64,000 nucleotides of DNA. Origin: Colwellia sp. BRX10-3 (GTDB lineage Bacteria > Pseudomonadota > Gammaproteobacteria > Enterobacterales > Alteromonadaceae). The stretch spans positions 310,001-374,000 of the forward strand of contig NZ_JACGWA010000002.1 of NCBI RefSeq assembly GCF_014077505.1, given 5' to 3'. Of the stretch, positions 42,723-52,592 are shown piece by piece. The notes below the pieces were generated by a model, which made no database searches, had not been told where the DNA came from, and saw only the letters and a list, made by a program, of their open reading frames with translations. The position numbers and the translations under genes are program-made. How positions within the stretch are numbered: position 1 is the first letter of the stretch; every line of letters starts with the position of its first letter.

Positions 42723-43301
42723 GTGAAAATATTTTCTGCATTATATGAATGGACACTTAAATGGGCTGAACATAAGTTTGCGCCTAGAATTTTAGCTATT
42801 TTAACCTTTGCTGAATCGGTTTTTTTTCCTATTCCTCCTGACGTTTTATTAGCACCTATGGTGATGGCGCAGCGCGATAAAGCATGGCGTTTTGCGACTA
42901 TAACAACGATAGCTTCAGTGCTTGGCGGTATTGTCGGTTATGGCTTAGGTTATCTGATGTTCGAACCTTGGATACAGCCACTCATTACTGAGTTTGGTTA
43001 TCAAGCGCGTTTCGATAAAGCCATGTTATGGTTTAGCGAATGGGGTGTTTGGGTGGTATTTATTGCTGGCTTTTCTCCCATACCTTATAAGCTATTTACC
43101 GTTAGTGCTGGTTTTCTAAGTATGGCTTTTTTACCATTTTTATTAGCGTCAGCAATTGGCCGTGGAATGCGTTTTTTCTTAGTGGCAGGTATTATTCGTT
43201 GGGGCGGAGCGCCAATGGAGAAAAAGCTTAAACAGTGGATCGATGTTTTAGGTTGGCTTGTTGTTAGCGCCATTATTATTGCTTATATTGCGACACGATA
43301 A
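42723..43301 (+). CDS. yqaA: YqaA/DedA family membrane protein
   Basis: This 192-residue inner-membrane protein of the VTT/DedA superfamily (YqaA type) has several membrane helices and the conserved FAESVFFPIPPDVLLAPM and GFSPIPYKLFTVSAGF blocks. DedA-like proteins affect lipid carrier and membrane homeostasis. Here the start is a GTG at 42723 just after pcm (3 bp gap). It lies between pcm and nlpD, as in several marine gammaproteobacteria. Confidence 0.88.
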   Translation: MKIFSALYEWTLKWAEHKFAPRILAILTFAESVFFPIPPDVLLAPMVMAQRDKAWRFATITTIASVLGGIVGYGLGYLMFEPWIQPLITEFGYQARFDKAMLWFSEWGVWVVFIAGFSPIPYKLFTVSAGFLSMAFLPFLLASAIGRGMRFFLVAGIIRWGGAPMEKKLKQWIDVLGWLVVSAIIIAYIATR

Positions 43302-43318
43302 AGGGTGTTTTGTTAGTT

Positions 43319-44167
43319 ATGACGAAATGGATGCAAGGTCACTTATTTAGCGCTAACAATTTATTGATGTTACTGATAATAGTCGCTATTAATGGCTGCT
43401 CGAGTCGAAGCAAACCTGCCCCTGTTGTTGATGTGCAAGGTTCACTTCCTCTTAGTCAAAGACTCAAAAACAGTGTTACTGGAAGTGAATATATAGTTAA
43501 AAAAGGTGAAACTTTATATTCAATAGCTTGGCGTGCAGATGTCGATGTACGTACCTTAGCTACGATCAATAATATAAAAGCGCCTTACAATATTTTTCCA
43601 CAACAAAAATTATTTTTAACCAAAAACCCGAGCAAGCCTAGTCCTAATAGCACTAAGCGTAAAAGCTATAACTCGTCAAAACAAAAAGTTATAACAAAAC
43701 CTATTGCACAGAAGAAAAAGCAGGAGTATGGTGGAAATGTAGCTGAACAAAAAACAAGCAAAAAGGTTCAACAACAAGCCACTGCTTTTTCACAGAAAAT
43801 TAGAAAATGGCGATGGCCTGCGAAGGGAAAAGTAATTCATAAGTTTTCCTCCGCAAAGCAAGGAAATAAAGGAATCGACATTGCCGGGCGACGCGGTGAT
43901 TCGGTAAAAGCAACTGCAGACGGTAAAGTGGTTTATGCCGGTGATGCGTTACAGGGATACGGCCAGTTAGTCATAGTTAAACATAACGAAGATTACCTCA
44001 GTGCATACGCCCATAACGATCGCATTCTAGTCAAAGAACAGCAAGTTGTAAAAGCCGGTCAAGTAATTGCCAAAATGGGCGATACTGACGCTGAAAGAGT
44101 CATGCTTCATTTTGAAGTTCGCTTTCGCGGAAAATCAGTTAACCCTATGAAGTATTTGCCGAAATAA
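43319..44167 (+). CDS. nlpD: Lipoprotein NlpD (LysM and degenerate LytM)
   Basis: This outer-membrane lipoprotein activates cell-wall amidases at division. The N-terminus carries a lipobox (IVAINGCSS). A LysM domain (YIVKKGETLYSIAWRADV, about 55-100) binds peptidoglycan. A Lys/Gln-rich linker leads to the LytM/M23 domain (about 160-282) with KGIDIAGRRGDSV and MLHFEVRFRG. One of the usual metal His residues is not at its expected place, which agrees with a non-catalytic activator. The start ATG at 43319 is preferred over an in-frame TTG at 43310. The rpoS promoter in E. coli lies within nlpD. Confidence 0.93.
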   Translation: MTKWMQGHLFSANNLLMLLIIVAINGCSSRSKPAPVVDVQGSLPLSQRLKNSVTGSEYIVKKGETLYSIAWRADVDVRTLATINNIKAPYNIFPQQKLFLTKNPSKPSPNSTKRKSYNSSKQKVITKPIAQKKKQEYGGNVAEQKTSKKVQQQATAFSQKIRKWRWPAKGKVIHKFSSAKQGNKGIDIAGRRGDSVKATADGKVVYAGDALQGYGQLVIVKHNEDYLSAYAHNDRILVKEQQVVKAGQVIAKMGDTDAERVMLHFEVRFRGKSVNPMKYLPK

Positions 44168-44252
44168 TAATAAAAATTTATCAAAAATAGATTGAGGACA
44201 ATGTGAATAATTAGTCAATAGATTTAGCGGATGCTAGAGCGGGAGATATAAT

Positions 44253-45188
44253 ATGGGCATAGAAAAAGAAATTACATGTTCTGATGTTGCGGAGAAGGAA
44301 AAGCCAAAAAGCGTCAAGCTCAAGATAGAAATGCCTGATGAAGTGGCACCTTCAAGTTTAGATGCAACACAAATATATTTAAGTGAAATCGGATTTTCGC
44401 CACTGTTAACCGCAGAAGAAGAAGTCTACTTTTCTCGCCTTTCTCTAAAAGGTGACGAACGTTCTCGTAAACGAATGATAGAAAGTAATCTTCGTTTAGT
44501 CGTGAAAATTGCTCGCCGTTACAATAATCGTGGTTTACCTCTGTTAGATCTCATTGAAGAAGGCAATTTAGGCCTGATACGTGCCGTTGAAAAATTTGAT
44601 CCTGAACGCGGTTTTAGATTTTCTACCTATGCCACTTGGTGGATTCGACAAACAATTGAACGTGCCATCATGAATCAAACGCGCACTATTCGATTACCTA
44701 TCCATGTTGTTAAAGAACTCAATATTTATCTACGCACAGCCCGTGAGTTAGTGCAAAAGTTGGATCATGAACCAACCGCAGAAGATATCGCTTTAGAACT
44801 TGATGTACCGGTAGAAAATGTCAGCAAAATGCTACGTTTAAATGAGCGTATTGCTTCAGTTGACTCGCCATTTGGTGGTGAAGGTGAAAAAGTTTTATTA
44901 GACGTTATCCCTGATGAAAAAGGCGGAGGACCAGAAACTAAATTGCAAACCACCGACATTAAGCACAGTATTGTAGATTGGCTGAATGAACTCAATTCCA
45001 AACAACGTGAAGTATTAGCAAGACGTTTTGGTTTACTAGGTTATGAAGCTGCAACATTAGAAGATGTTGGTGTCGAAATAGGCTTAACACGCGAACGCGT
45101 TCGTCAAATTCAAGTGGAAGCATTGAAGCGGTTACGCGATATTTTAAGCCAACAAAACTTGTCTATCGAGGCATTGTTTCAAGTATAG
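44253..45188 (+). CDS. rpoS: RNA polymerase sigma factor RpoS
   Basis: This sigma-38 of the general stress and stationary-phase response has 311 residues. Region 1.2 [17 protein letters not shown], region 2 [13 protein letters not shown] and [17 protein letters not shown], region 3 and region 4 [20 protein letters not shown] are intact. It follows nlpD by 85 bp with a GGGAG ribosome binding site, and has a terminator. The operon order nlpD-rpoS is universal in the group. Confidence 0.97.
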   Translation: MGIEKEITCSDVAEKEKPKSVKLKIEMPDEVAPSSLDATQIYLSEIGFSPLLTAEEEVYFSRLSLKGDERSRKRMIESNLRLVVKIARRYNNRGLPLLDLIEEGNLGLIRAVEKFDPERGFRFSTYATWWIRQTIERAIMNQTRTIRLPIHVVKELNIYLRTARELVQKLDHEPTAEDIALELDVPVENVSKMLRLNERIASVDSPFGGEGEKVLLDVIPDEKGGGPETKLQTTDIKHSIVDWLNELNSKQREVLARRFGLLGYEAATLEDVGVEIGLTRERVRQIQVEALKRLRDILSQQNLSIEALFQV

Positions 45189-45222
45189 TGTTATAAGTTT
45201 ATCTTTATAATTACATGAATTA

Positions 45223-45250
45223 AAAAAACCAGCGATTGCTGGTTTTTTTA
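45223..45250. terminator. rpoS/mutS convergent terminator
   Basis: The stem AAAACCAGC/GCTGGTTTT with a 4-nt loop is flanked by A and T runs. It serves rpoS on the plus strand and, read from the other side, mutS. Confidence 0.85.
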
Positions 45251-45290
45251 GGTCTACTTTTTTGCTTCATGCAGTGGAACTGCTAGATTT

Positions 45291-47846
45291 TTACAGTAAT
45301 TCTTTCAATTTATAGAGTAAATCTAAAGCCATTTTAGGGCTCAAGTCATTCACATCTACTGTGCTTAATTCTTCAATAACCGGGTGGCGCTTATCCATTA
45401 ATGACAATTGCTCAAATACTTGGGGCTCATGAGTTATAACAGAAGGTGCTTGCATGTTTTCAAGCTCAGCTAAGCGTTGTTTTGCTCGCTGAATAACACT
45501 TCTTGGTACACCAGCAAGTTGAGCTACTTGTAAACCAAAACTTTTACTCGCCGCACCTTCCTGAACCGTATGCATAAAGACAATGCTGTCACCATGTTCG
45601 ACCGCGTCAAGATGGACATTCGCTAAGGTATCTATTTGTTCAGCCAGTAAGGTTAATTCAAAATAATGGCTAGCAAAAAGGGTGAAGGCTTTAGTTTTTA
45701 TCGCGAGCATTTCAGCACAGGCCCAAGCCAATGATAAACCGTCATAAGTACTCGTACCACGACCAATTTCATCTAATAGTACTAAACTTTTATTGGTAGC
45801 ATTATGCAAAATATTGGCGGTTTCTGTCATTTCTACCATAAAGGTTGAACGACCACTGGCTAAATCATCTGAAGCACCAATACGGGTGAATATTCTATCT
45901 ACCATACCTATTTTTGCTGCACTTGCTGGCACATAGCAACCAATATGCGCCAGTAATACAATTAACGCAGTTTGACGCATATAAGTCGATTTACCGCCCA
46001 TATTAGGGCCCGTAATAATCAACATTTCTCGAGAGTCGTTCAGTACAACCGGATTGGCAATAAAAGGTTCAGTTGTCATTTGTTCAACCACTGCATGTCG
46101 ACCGGCTTCTATATTAATACCGCTGTCTTCTTGTAGTACTGGTTTAACATAATTTAACGTTTCGGCGCGTTCAGCAAAGGTAGTTAAGACATCAATTTCA
46201 GATAACGATTGTGCGAGTAATTGCAGTTTTTCTAACTCAGGTAATATTTGGTCAAATAAGGCTTCATATAAGCGTTTTTCAAGGGCAAGAAACTTACTTT
46301 GAGCTGAGAGCACTTTTTCTTCATGTTGCTTTAATTCGTTAGTAATAAAACGTTCGTTATTCTTTAAGGTTTGTCGGCGAATATAATCATCGGGTACATC
46401 TATAGCTGAGCTGCGGCTCATTTCAATATAGAAACCATGCACTCGGTTGTAGCCAACTTTTAGTGATTGAATACCCGTACGTTCTTTTTCGCGCGCTTCT
46501 AGTTGTGCTAAAAACTCTGTTGCACCGTCGCTTAAATCGCGCAGTACATCTAATTCGTCATTATACCCTGGCGCGATAACGCCACCGTCACGAATTAACA
46601 CTGGCGGGTTTTCAACAATCGCACTTTCTAATAGTGCTTGTGTTGCCGGTATTGGCTGACATTGCTTAATCAATGCGGCTAAGTGTATTTGTGAACAGCT
46701 AGCGGTTAGTGCTTGTAAGTCAGGTAAGTGCATTAAAGCATTACGTAACCGTGCAAAATCACGAGGACGGGCAGAGCGCAAAGCAATACGCGCTACAATG
46801 CGTTCAATGTCACCAAATTGTTTTAAGTTAGCATTAAGTTCAAAAGACAAATCTTGCTGTAGTATTTCTTCAATAGCGTTTTGACGGTTATTTAAGACCG
46901 TAAGATCGCGCAGTGGAAAATGTATCCAACGTTTGAGTAATCTTGAACCCATAGGTGTGGCTGCTTTATCAATAATTGCCGCTAGGGTATTTTCATTGCC
47001 ACCTTGTAGGTTTTGCGTTAATTCTAAATTACGACGAGTGGCCGCATCGAGAATAACTGCACTCGATGCGCTTTCACCAATAAGGGCCCTAATGTGCGGC
47101 ATTGCGGTACGCTGACTATCTTTTACATATTGAAATAAACAGCCTGCCGCCGCGATACCTAATGGTTTGTCTTCAACACCGAAACCTGACAATGACTGAG
47201 TACCAAACTGCTTATTGAGTAAGCTTTTACTGGTTTCTAAATCAAACTCCCAATCGGGACGTCGGCGCAAACCTTTACGGCCGGCAATAATATTACTAGC
47301 GATTAATGATTCAGGATATAACAATTCAGCTGGAGATAAACGTTGTAGTTCAGCTTGAACTTGCTCTTCAGTTCTAGGTTCCACTAAAACAAAACGGCCA
47401 CTGGTCATATCTAAATACGCTAGACCAAAACCTTCTGATGTTTGATGAACCGCAACAATTAAATTATCTTGTCGATCGCTCAATAGGGCTTCATCACTGA
47501 TGGTACCAGGTGTAACAACACGAACTACTTTACGCTCAACCGGACCTTTACTTGTCGCGGGATCGCCAATTTGTTCGCAAATAGCGACTGACTCTCCTAA
47601 TTTTACTAACTTAGCTAAATAACCGTCGACGGCATGATAAGGCACGCCAGCCATAGGAATGGCATTACCACCCGTTTTGCCACGTGCAGTTAATGAAATG
47701 TCGAGTAAATCAGATGCTTTTTTTGCATCATCAAAAAACAGCTCATAAAAATCACCCATACGATAAAAAATTAAAATATTAGGAAATTCTGCTTTAATGG
47801 TTAGGTACTGACGCATCATAGGGGTATGTGAGGATAAATCTTGCAT
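45291..47846 (-). CDS. mutS: DNA mismatch repair protein MutS
   Basis: This mismatch-recognition ATPase has 851 residues, close to E. coli (853). The N-terminal mismatch-reading motif is in [14 protein letters not shown] (Phe-x-Glu), and the C-terminal ATPase has Walker [15 protein letters not shown] and the [14 protein letters not shown] and [17 protein letters not shown] blocks. The gene appears intact. The accessory island begins immediately upstream of its start, so its promoter may be affected by the insertion. Confidence 0.97.
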   Translation of the reverse strand: MQDLSSHTPMMRQYLTIKAEFPNILIFYRMGDFYELFFDDAKKASDLLDISLTARGKTGGNAIPMAGVPYHAVDGYLAKLVKLGESVAICEQIGDPATSKGPVERKVVRVVTPGTISDEALLSDRQDNLIVAVHQTSEGFGLAYLDMTSGRFVLVEPRTEEQVQAELQRLSPAELLYPESLIASNIIAGRKGLRRRPDWEFDLETSKSLLNKQFGTQSLSGFGVEDKPLGIAAAGCLFQYVKDSQRTAMPHIRALIGESASSAVILDAATRRNLELTQNLQGGNENTLAAIIDKAATPMGSRLLKRWIHFPLRDLTVLNNRQNAIEEILQQDLSFELNANLKQFGDIERIVARIALRSARPRDFARLRNALMHLPDLQALTASCSQIHLAALIKQCQPIPATQALLESAIVENPPVLIRDGGVIAPGYNDELDVLRDLSDGATEFLAQLEAREKERTGIQSLKVGYNRVHGFYIEMSRSSAIDVPDDYIRRQTLKNNERFITNELKQHEEKVLSAQSKFLALEKRLYEALFDQILPELEKLQLLAQSLSEIDVLTTFAERAETLNYVKPVLQEDSGINIEAGRHAVVEQMTTEPFIANPVVLNDSREMLIITGPNMGGKSTYMRQTALIVLLAHIGCYVPASAAKIGMVDRIFTRIGASDDLASGRSTFMVEMTETANILHNATNKSLVLLDEIGRGTSTYDGLSLAWACAEMLAIKTKAFTLFASHYFELTLLAEQIDTLANVHLDAVEHGDSIVFMHTVQEGAASKSFGLQVAQLAGVPRSVIQRAKQRLAELENMQAPSVITHEPQVFEQLSLMDKRHPVIEELSTVDVNDLSPKMALDLLYKLKELL

Positions 47847-47972
47847 GTTTTTATTACACTTTTTAGTTCTGTATAGCCTACTACGTGGCTGTTTGTGTGT
47901 TTGTTGTAATCTAGTGAAATAAGCTGAAATTTCAATTTATTCCATGTAATCCCACCAATAAGTGTAGGTTTT

Positions 47973-48020
47973 GGTGTAGGTTTTTTTAGTGTATAATCGA
48001 ACCATTAAAAAACCTACACC
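47973..48020. repeat. 14-bp inverted repeat flanking a TATAAT, before the island integrase
   Basis: Perfect arms GGTGTAGGTTTTTT and AAAAAACCTACACC surround a 20-bp loop that contains TATAAT (47992-47997). A further half copy GTGTAGGTTTT lies just left. The integrase start is 97 bp downstream. The arms could be integrase arm-type binding sites, an operator for self-repression, or part of the attachment site. This is inference. Confidence 0.65.
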
Positions 48021-48116
48021 AGATCGGCTAGTTTACTAACATTCTAAGTTATAAATGCAATCATACTGATATTAAAAAGTTAGTGCTATACCTGCCATGA
48101 ATAAGGACGCAATTAA

Positions 48117-49391
48117 ATGCTAAAAGAACGAAAATCTTTAAACGCAGCGACAATTAAAGCAATGAAGCACAAAGATAAAGATCTGTCGGATATAGAGGAA
48201 AATGAAGGTTTGCGCGTATCTTGTGCTAAAGCGGGCACTAAAACATTTTGTTATCGATATAAAAGTCCTATCACTAATAAATTATGCCAAATTAAAATTG
48301 GCCGATTTCCTTCTATATCACTAGCTGATGCTAGGGTGAAATTGCAAGAATTAAAAGTAATTCGTAATGATGGTCGTTGTCCCGCTAGTGAACAAAAAAT
48401 AGCTAAAAAAGATAAAGCTATAATTGAAAAAAAACTATCATCAAGAATGACTGTCGCGGATGTTATAGAACTTTATTTATCTCAGTACATCGAAGATCGT
48501 ACAGTTGATGGCAAGGTCATCGCTGGAGCAAGGAAGCAAAAAGGCCAAGATGAAACTAGAAGAACACTTTACTGTGATGCAGTAAAAGAGTTGGGTGACC
48601 GATATGCAGAGGACGTTACGCGAAAAAATATCGTTAATATGATCATGGGAATAGTTGAACGAGGCTCAAATGTCCAAGCTGGTAACGTGCTGAGAGAATT
48701 TAATGCCGCATACGAATACTCTATAGGACTTGAAAAGTTTCCTGATGAATTTGCCAATCCTGCCTTGTTAGCAAAAAACAGCCTCCGTCAGGCAAAAGTT
48801 CGTCTGACTTCAAAGAGAGCAACTCGAGTTTTTTCTGACAGGGAGTTATCCAAATTTTTGAATTGGCTACCTAGCTCTGCCTTTACTCAAACGCAAAAAA
48901 GAATTCTAAGGTTTACACTTTGGACAGGTTGCCGTACAGGGGAGGTCTGTGAAGCAGAGTGGAATGACATTGATTTAAATAAGGCAACATGGCACCTCAA
49001 AGCGACAAAAACGGATGTTGAAAGATATGTTCAATTATCAAAACAGGCGATTGACTTTTTGAGACAACTTCGTTTAGAAACAGGTAAGTATCTTTTCCCC
49101 TCGTTTAAAACCAAATTGCCTATTCAGCAAAAAGCTATCACTGAGCAAGCATGGCTAATGCGTAGGGATGAAAAAATGCTTGATATAGAGCATTGGGTCC
49201 CTCACGATCTTCGCCGTACAGTTAGAACAGGTTTATCTCGATTAAAGTGTAGAAATGAGGTTGCTGAAGCTGTACTGGGGCACGCTCGTTCAGGTATCGA
49301 AGGCACTTATGACTTACATAAATATGAAGAAGATTGTAAAGAATGGCTTCAAAAATGGGCTGATCACATGGATGAATTAATAACTTACTAA
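48117..49391 (+). CDS. Tyrosine integrase (P4-like, first integrase of the island)
   Basis: This site-specific recombinase moves the island into and out of the chromosome. In 424 residues it has an N-terminal arm-DNA-binding (DUF4102-like) domain (IKIGRFPSISLADARVKL), a core-binding SAM-like domain (about 95-200), and the catalytic domain with Arg in TGCRTGEVCEAEW, the HDLRRT box and the C-terminal LGHARSGIEGTYDLHKY with the Tyr nucleophile. It looks intact. It marks the left border of the island next to mutS. Confidence 0.93.
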   Translation: MLKERKSLNAATIKAMKHKDKDLSDIEENEGLRVSCAKAGTKTFCYRYKSPITNKLCQIKIGRFPSISLADARVKLQELKVIRNDGRCPASEQKIAKKDKAIIEKKLSSRMTVADVIELYLSQYIEDRTVDGKVIAGARKQKGQDETRRTLYCDAVKELGDRYAEDVTRKNIVNMIMGIVERGSNVQAGNVLREFNAAYEYSIGLEKFPDEFANPALLAKNSLRQAKVRLTSKRATRVFSDRELSKFLNWLPSSAFTQTQKRILRFTLWTGCRTGEVCEAEWNDIDLNKATWHLKATKTDVERYVQLSKQAIDFLRQLRLETGKYLFPSFKTKLPIQQKAITEQAWLMRRDEKMLDIEHWVPHDLRRTVRTGLSRLKCRNEVAEAVLGHARSGIEGTYDLHKYEEDCKEWLQKWADHMDELITY

Positions 49392-49853
49392 GATTTATGA
49401 TGTGGGTACAAATATGAGAGTCGAAAGTACAGGTTAAATTGCATTTTTAATCGTAAAGCTGGGTTAAGTTATCTCATTATGGAGCATAAATCTATTTATG
49501 GAGTACACTCTCTTAGGTTATGATTTAACTGAACTATTCAGGAGACTATACAAGAAATCAACAAGGACACGGATCTGCTCTCTATAAACTGACACCAAAA
49601 TCGGGCTAAAGATGAGGTGTCTGTCAAAGTATAATAATCCTAGAAGAACTTGGAAGTATTCAAACGACTTGAAAACAACCACAATTCAATTAAGTTATGT
49701 TGCTGGTATCATAATCATAATCATATTTATATTGGAACTTGTGTTTTTTATATTAATAAATCGTAAATATATACGATTACCTACTTGTATTCCCAAATAA
49801 ATAAGATTATTGTTATTCAGGTAACTATATTCGTACAAATCTAGGGATCTATA
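49392..49853. other. Spacer between integrase and hipB
   Basis: About 460 bp. A possible 62-residue frame at 49612-49800 with one strongly hydrophobic Ile-rich helix is present but has no convincing ribosome binding site. An AGGG site 9 bp before the hipB ATG is visible at the right end. No operator palindrome of the E. coli HipB type (TATCC-N8-GGATA) was found. Confidence 0.4.
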
Positions 49854-50162
49854 ATGAAGCGTGAACTAAATGAAGCCTTGAGAGCAGTCAAGGAAGCAGA
49901 GCTTGCTCTTATGAAAGCATCAAAAGAAGCCGCTGCATCTAAAGACTTATTCAAATTGACTGAATTAAATGACTGTGTTGATGACTTTTGTAAGAAAACT
50001 CCTTCAACTAAAGGCGAGATTTGCCTCCTTGCTGATATTTCATCGTCAACACTCACAGCAGCACTGAAAAACCCAGAAAAAGCCACTATGACTACCATTT
50101 CTTCTATTGCATCGGTGATTGGCTTAGAAATCTTAATAGGGCGCCACAATGGATCAGTTTAG
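49854..50162 (+). CDS. hipB: HipB-type antitoxin with XRE helix-turn-helix (HipBST system)
   Basis: This 102-residue protein begins with a helical, charged segment (about 1-35, ELNEALRAVKEAELAL) and ends with a helix-turn-helix (about 50-100: KGEICLLADISSSTLTAALKNPEKATMTTISSIASVIGLEI). It should be the DNA-binding autorepressor. It overlaps the next gene by 14 bp, which suits translational coupling. The three-gene order with a short HipA-N protein and a kinase identifies HipBST and not the two-gene hipBA. Confidence 0.8.
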   Translation: MKRELNEALRAVKEAELALMKASKEAAASKDLFKLTELNDCVDDFCKKTPSTKGEICLLADISSSTLTAALKNPEKATMTTISSIASVIGLEILIGRHNGSV

Positions 50163-50508
50163 ACCCCCTATGCCTAATCGTATTGGTTATGTCTATTGCA
50201 ACAATCATTTTGCTGGTGTACTTACCGAATTTAGCGACTTAAAACAACAAAGCTATACGTTTGAATATGATGCTGATTACTTAGATTTTGGTGCTCCGAT
50301 TGGGTACCGTTTTGCATTAACTCCTAACAAGTTTGAGTTTGATACTTTTCCTACCTTTTTTGCTAATCTCATTTCTGAAGGTTGGTTACGTACCCACCAA
50401 GCAAACAAAGCACGGCTTGATAAAGCAGACTCTTTTGGTTTGCTGTTAGAGAACGGAAAAGAGTTAATTGGTGCGATTAGTGTTTTAAAAAACAAAATTA
50501 AGGAATAA
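50149..50508 (+). CDS. hipS: HipS-type antitoxin (HipA N-terminal domain protein)
   Basis: This 119-residue protein matches only the N-subdomain 1 of HipA kinases (Couple_hipA type), with GYVYCNNHFAGVLTE, FEYDADYLDF and a tail ending LENGKELIGAISVL. In HipBST systems this separate domain is the actual antitoxin of the kinase. It overlaps hipB and lies 2 bp before hipT. Confidence 0.85.
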   Translation: MDQFRPPMPNRIGYVYCNNHFAGVLTEFSDLKQQSYTFEYDADYLDFGAPIGYRFALTPNKFEFDTFPTFFANLISEGWLRTHQANKARLDKADSFGLLLENGKELIGAISVLKNKIKE

Positions 50509-50510
50509 CC

Positions 50511-51506
50511 ATGTTTTGTAAAGGCGATTTACGCAATACGAAAGAAAAAGAACTACATCATGGCTTTTCTACGTCTCACCTCAAAGCAATGTACCAACAA
50601 TCAGAGCCCGTTTCAGTCAAGGGAACTTCGGATTCGTTTGATGAAATGGTGGTGGATCATACAACTGGTACCTCTATTTCAGGCGTTCAACGTAAAATGT
50701 TTATGACCCTAGAAAATAATGTTTTAGTGCCCAGTAACCAAGGCGAATACATCGTAAAACCCACACCAAAACATTTTCCTCAGTTAGCAGAAAATGAACA
50801 CGCCATCATGAAGATAGCGGAGCGGTTAAAAATAAAGGTCGCAAAGTGCTCAGTGGCGCCTTTTGAAGATGGTGAGTTGGCGTATGTGACAAAACGATTT
50901 GATTTAACATCAACAGCAGGTATTAATTTCTTCATTGAAGATGGCGCTAGTATTTGTGATGTTCACCCCTTGAATAAGGGTAGCGATGCGCTGTCTTATG
51001 AAACGTGTATAAAAACCATGGTAAAGGCGTGTGGTGGTGCTACTGCCATTGCAGCTCAAGCCGTAAAACTTGTGTTGTTTTCTTATATTGTGGGAAACAA
51101 TGATTTACATTTAAAAAACTTTTCACTGCAACGCAAGCCCTCAAGCAAAACGCATATCATGGACGGATTCACCCCCCTATACGATGTACTTAGCGTAGCG
51201 CCATATCCTGAGTATGATACGGTGTATTTATCATTATCTTTATTGGAAATTGAAACGGAAGGTGACTTTAGCTCAAGCCATGACGTTTATGGGTATTACA
51301 CGCAATATGACTTTATTTTGTTGTTAGGGGCGTTAGGGATTAAACAGCGAGTAGCTGAAAAAGTGATCATGAACTTTACTGATGATCTTCAAAAAGCAGC
51401 AACTGAAGTCATCGCTTATTCATCCCTTGATGATAAGCTTAAAACGATCATCATGAAGCGTATTAATGATCGCTGTATATCTATCAAACAACCGATCTTA
51501 TATTGA
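50511..51506 (+). CDS. hipT: HipT-type serine/threonine toxin kinase
   Basis: This 331-residue kinase lacks the N-terminal subdomain found in full HipA. It has the Gly-rich loop with the two autophosphorylation serines (SIS at residues 55-57, then GVQRKM), a catalytic-loop-like GNNDLHLKNFSL with Asp and Asn, and the metal-binding Asp in LYDVLS. In E. coli O127 the homologous HipT phosphorylates tryptophanyl-tRNA synthetase, halting translation. The same target here is inference. The gene appears intact with an AAGGAATAACC ribosome binding site. Confidence 0.85.
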   Translation: MFCKGDLRNTKEKELHHGFSTSHLKAMYQQSEPVSVKGTSDSFDEMVVDHTTGTSISGVQRKMFMTLENNVLVPSNQGEYIVKPTPKHFPQLAENEHAIMKIAERLKIKVAKCSVAPFEDGELAYVTKRFDLTSTAGINFFIEDGASICDVHPLNKGSDALSYETCIKTMVKACGGATAIAAQAVKLVLFSYIVGNNDLHLKNFSLQRKPSSKTHIMDGFTPLYDVLSVAPYPEYDTVYLSLSLLEIETEGDFSSSHDVYGYYTQYDFILLLGALGIKQRVAEKVIMNFTDDLQKAATEVIAYSSLDDKLKTIIMKRINDRCISIKQPILY

Positions 51507-51917
51507 TAGAGGCATCACATGATTATTACTCGACCAACAAGCACCACAGAGGTTGTCTGACAGCGCGGTAATGAAAGCCTCTTTATTGTTACTTACTTTA
51601 GCTTGGTATGCCTTGTTAGGTGGACTCGAACAGTGGATAGTTAGCCCTGAGTTTAAACCTTACAATGTGTTTTTTATTAAGTGTAAACCTCGTTTACAAT
51701 CCTCAGGTTTTTGCCGAACCACCCCACCAAATCATCTAAGGATTGCTGTTAAGAGTGTCCTAATGGGGAGGAATTTAGTTAGATCTTTTTAAAACTAAAA
51801 TGGCAATATTGTAAAGGCTTCCAGAGCACAAGTAGTATGTTCTAAGCCGCGATGATACTTAATATTTTCTTTGCTATAAACGTATCAATCTAGGTCACTA
51901 ATTATATAGCATACTAA
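51507..51917. other. Spacer between hipT and the tandem array
   Basis: About 410 bp. A 79-residue frame at 51553-51792 has an unlikely composition and no supported start, so it is not called. No RNA gene or terminator is evident. Confidence 0.4.
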
Positions 51918-52506
51918 ATAGGGTCGTCCACCTTAATAAAGTTCCCCTAAGTGGAATCGCTGTTTTGAAGAATAGGGTAGTTCAACTTGGCAAAAGTTTC
52001 CTAAGTGGAATCGGTGTTTTTGAAGAATAGGGTCGTCCACCTTAGTAAAGTTCCCCTAAGTGGAATCGCTGTTTTTGAAGAATAGGGTAGTTCAATTTGG
52101 CAAAAGTCTCCTAAGTGGAATCGGTGCTTTTGAAGAATAGGGTCGTCCACCTTAGTAAAGTTCCCCTAAGTGGAATCGCTGTTTTTGAATAATAGGGTAG
52201 TTCAATTTGGCAAAAGTCTCCTAAGTGGAATCGCTGTTTTTGAAGAATAGGGTAGTTCAATTTGGCAAAAGTCTCCTAAGTGGAATCGCTGTTTTTGAAG
52301 AATAGGGTAGTTCAATTTGGCAAAAGTCTCCTAAGTGGAATCGGTGTTTTTGAAGAATAGGGTAGTTCAACTTGGCAAAAGTCTCCTAAGTGGAATCGGT
52401 ATTTTTGAAGAATAGGGTAGTTCAACTTGGCAAAAGTTTCCTAAGTGGAATCGCTGTTTTTGAAGAATAGGGTAGTTCAACTTGGCAAAAGTCTCCTTAG
52501 TCGACT
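51918..52506. repeat. 55-bp tandem repeat array, about 11 units of two types
   Basis: Units beginning ATAGGGT recur at 51918, 51972, 52027, 52082, 52137, 52192, 52247, 52302, 52357, 52412 and 52467, a 55-bp period (first interval 54). The last unit is cut short. Type A starts ATAGGGTCGTCCACCTTAG and type B starts ATAGGGTAGTTCAA; the order is A-B-A-B-A-B-B-B-B-B-B. Each unit contains an imperfect stem: TCCACCTTAG (or TTCAACTTGG) can pair with CTAAGTGGA. There are no unique spacers, so it is not a CRISPR array. No ORF runs through it. Confidence 0.95.
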
Positions 52507-52592
52507 TTTGAGGTATTTGTGATCTCAAAAAAAGTGATTACTTCAATTCAATCACTCTGTTTTGAAAATAGGGCTGAATAGCTAGCGGTTGT

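Noticed and set aside
49612-49800. 62-residue Ile-rich hydrophobic ORF
   Set aside because: The composition follows the local AT-rich bias and there is no ribosome binding site. Listed only as part of the spacer.
51553-51792. 79-residue ORF after hipT
   Set aside because: The composition is not protein-like over its length and no start site is supported.
51918-52506. CRISPR array
   Set aside because: The repeats are directly tandem with no unique spacers, and no cas gene is nearby.
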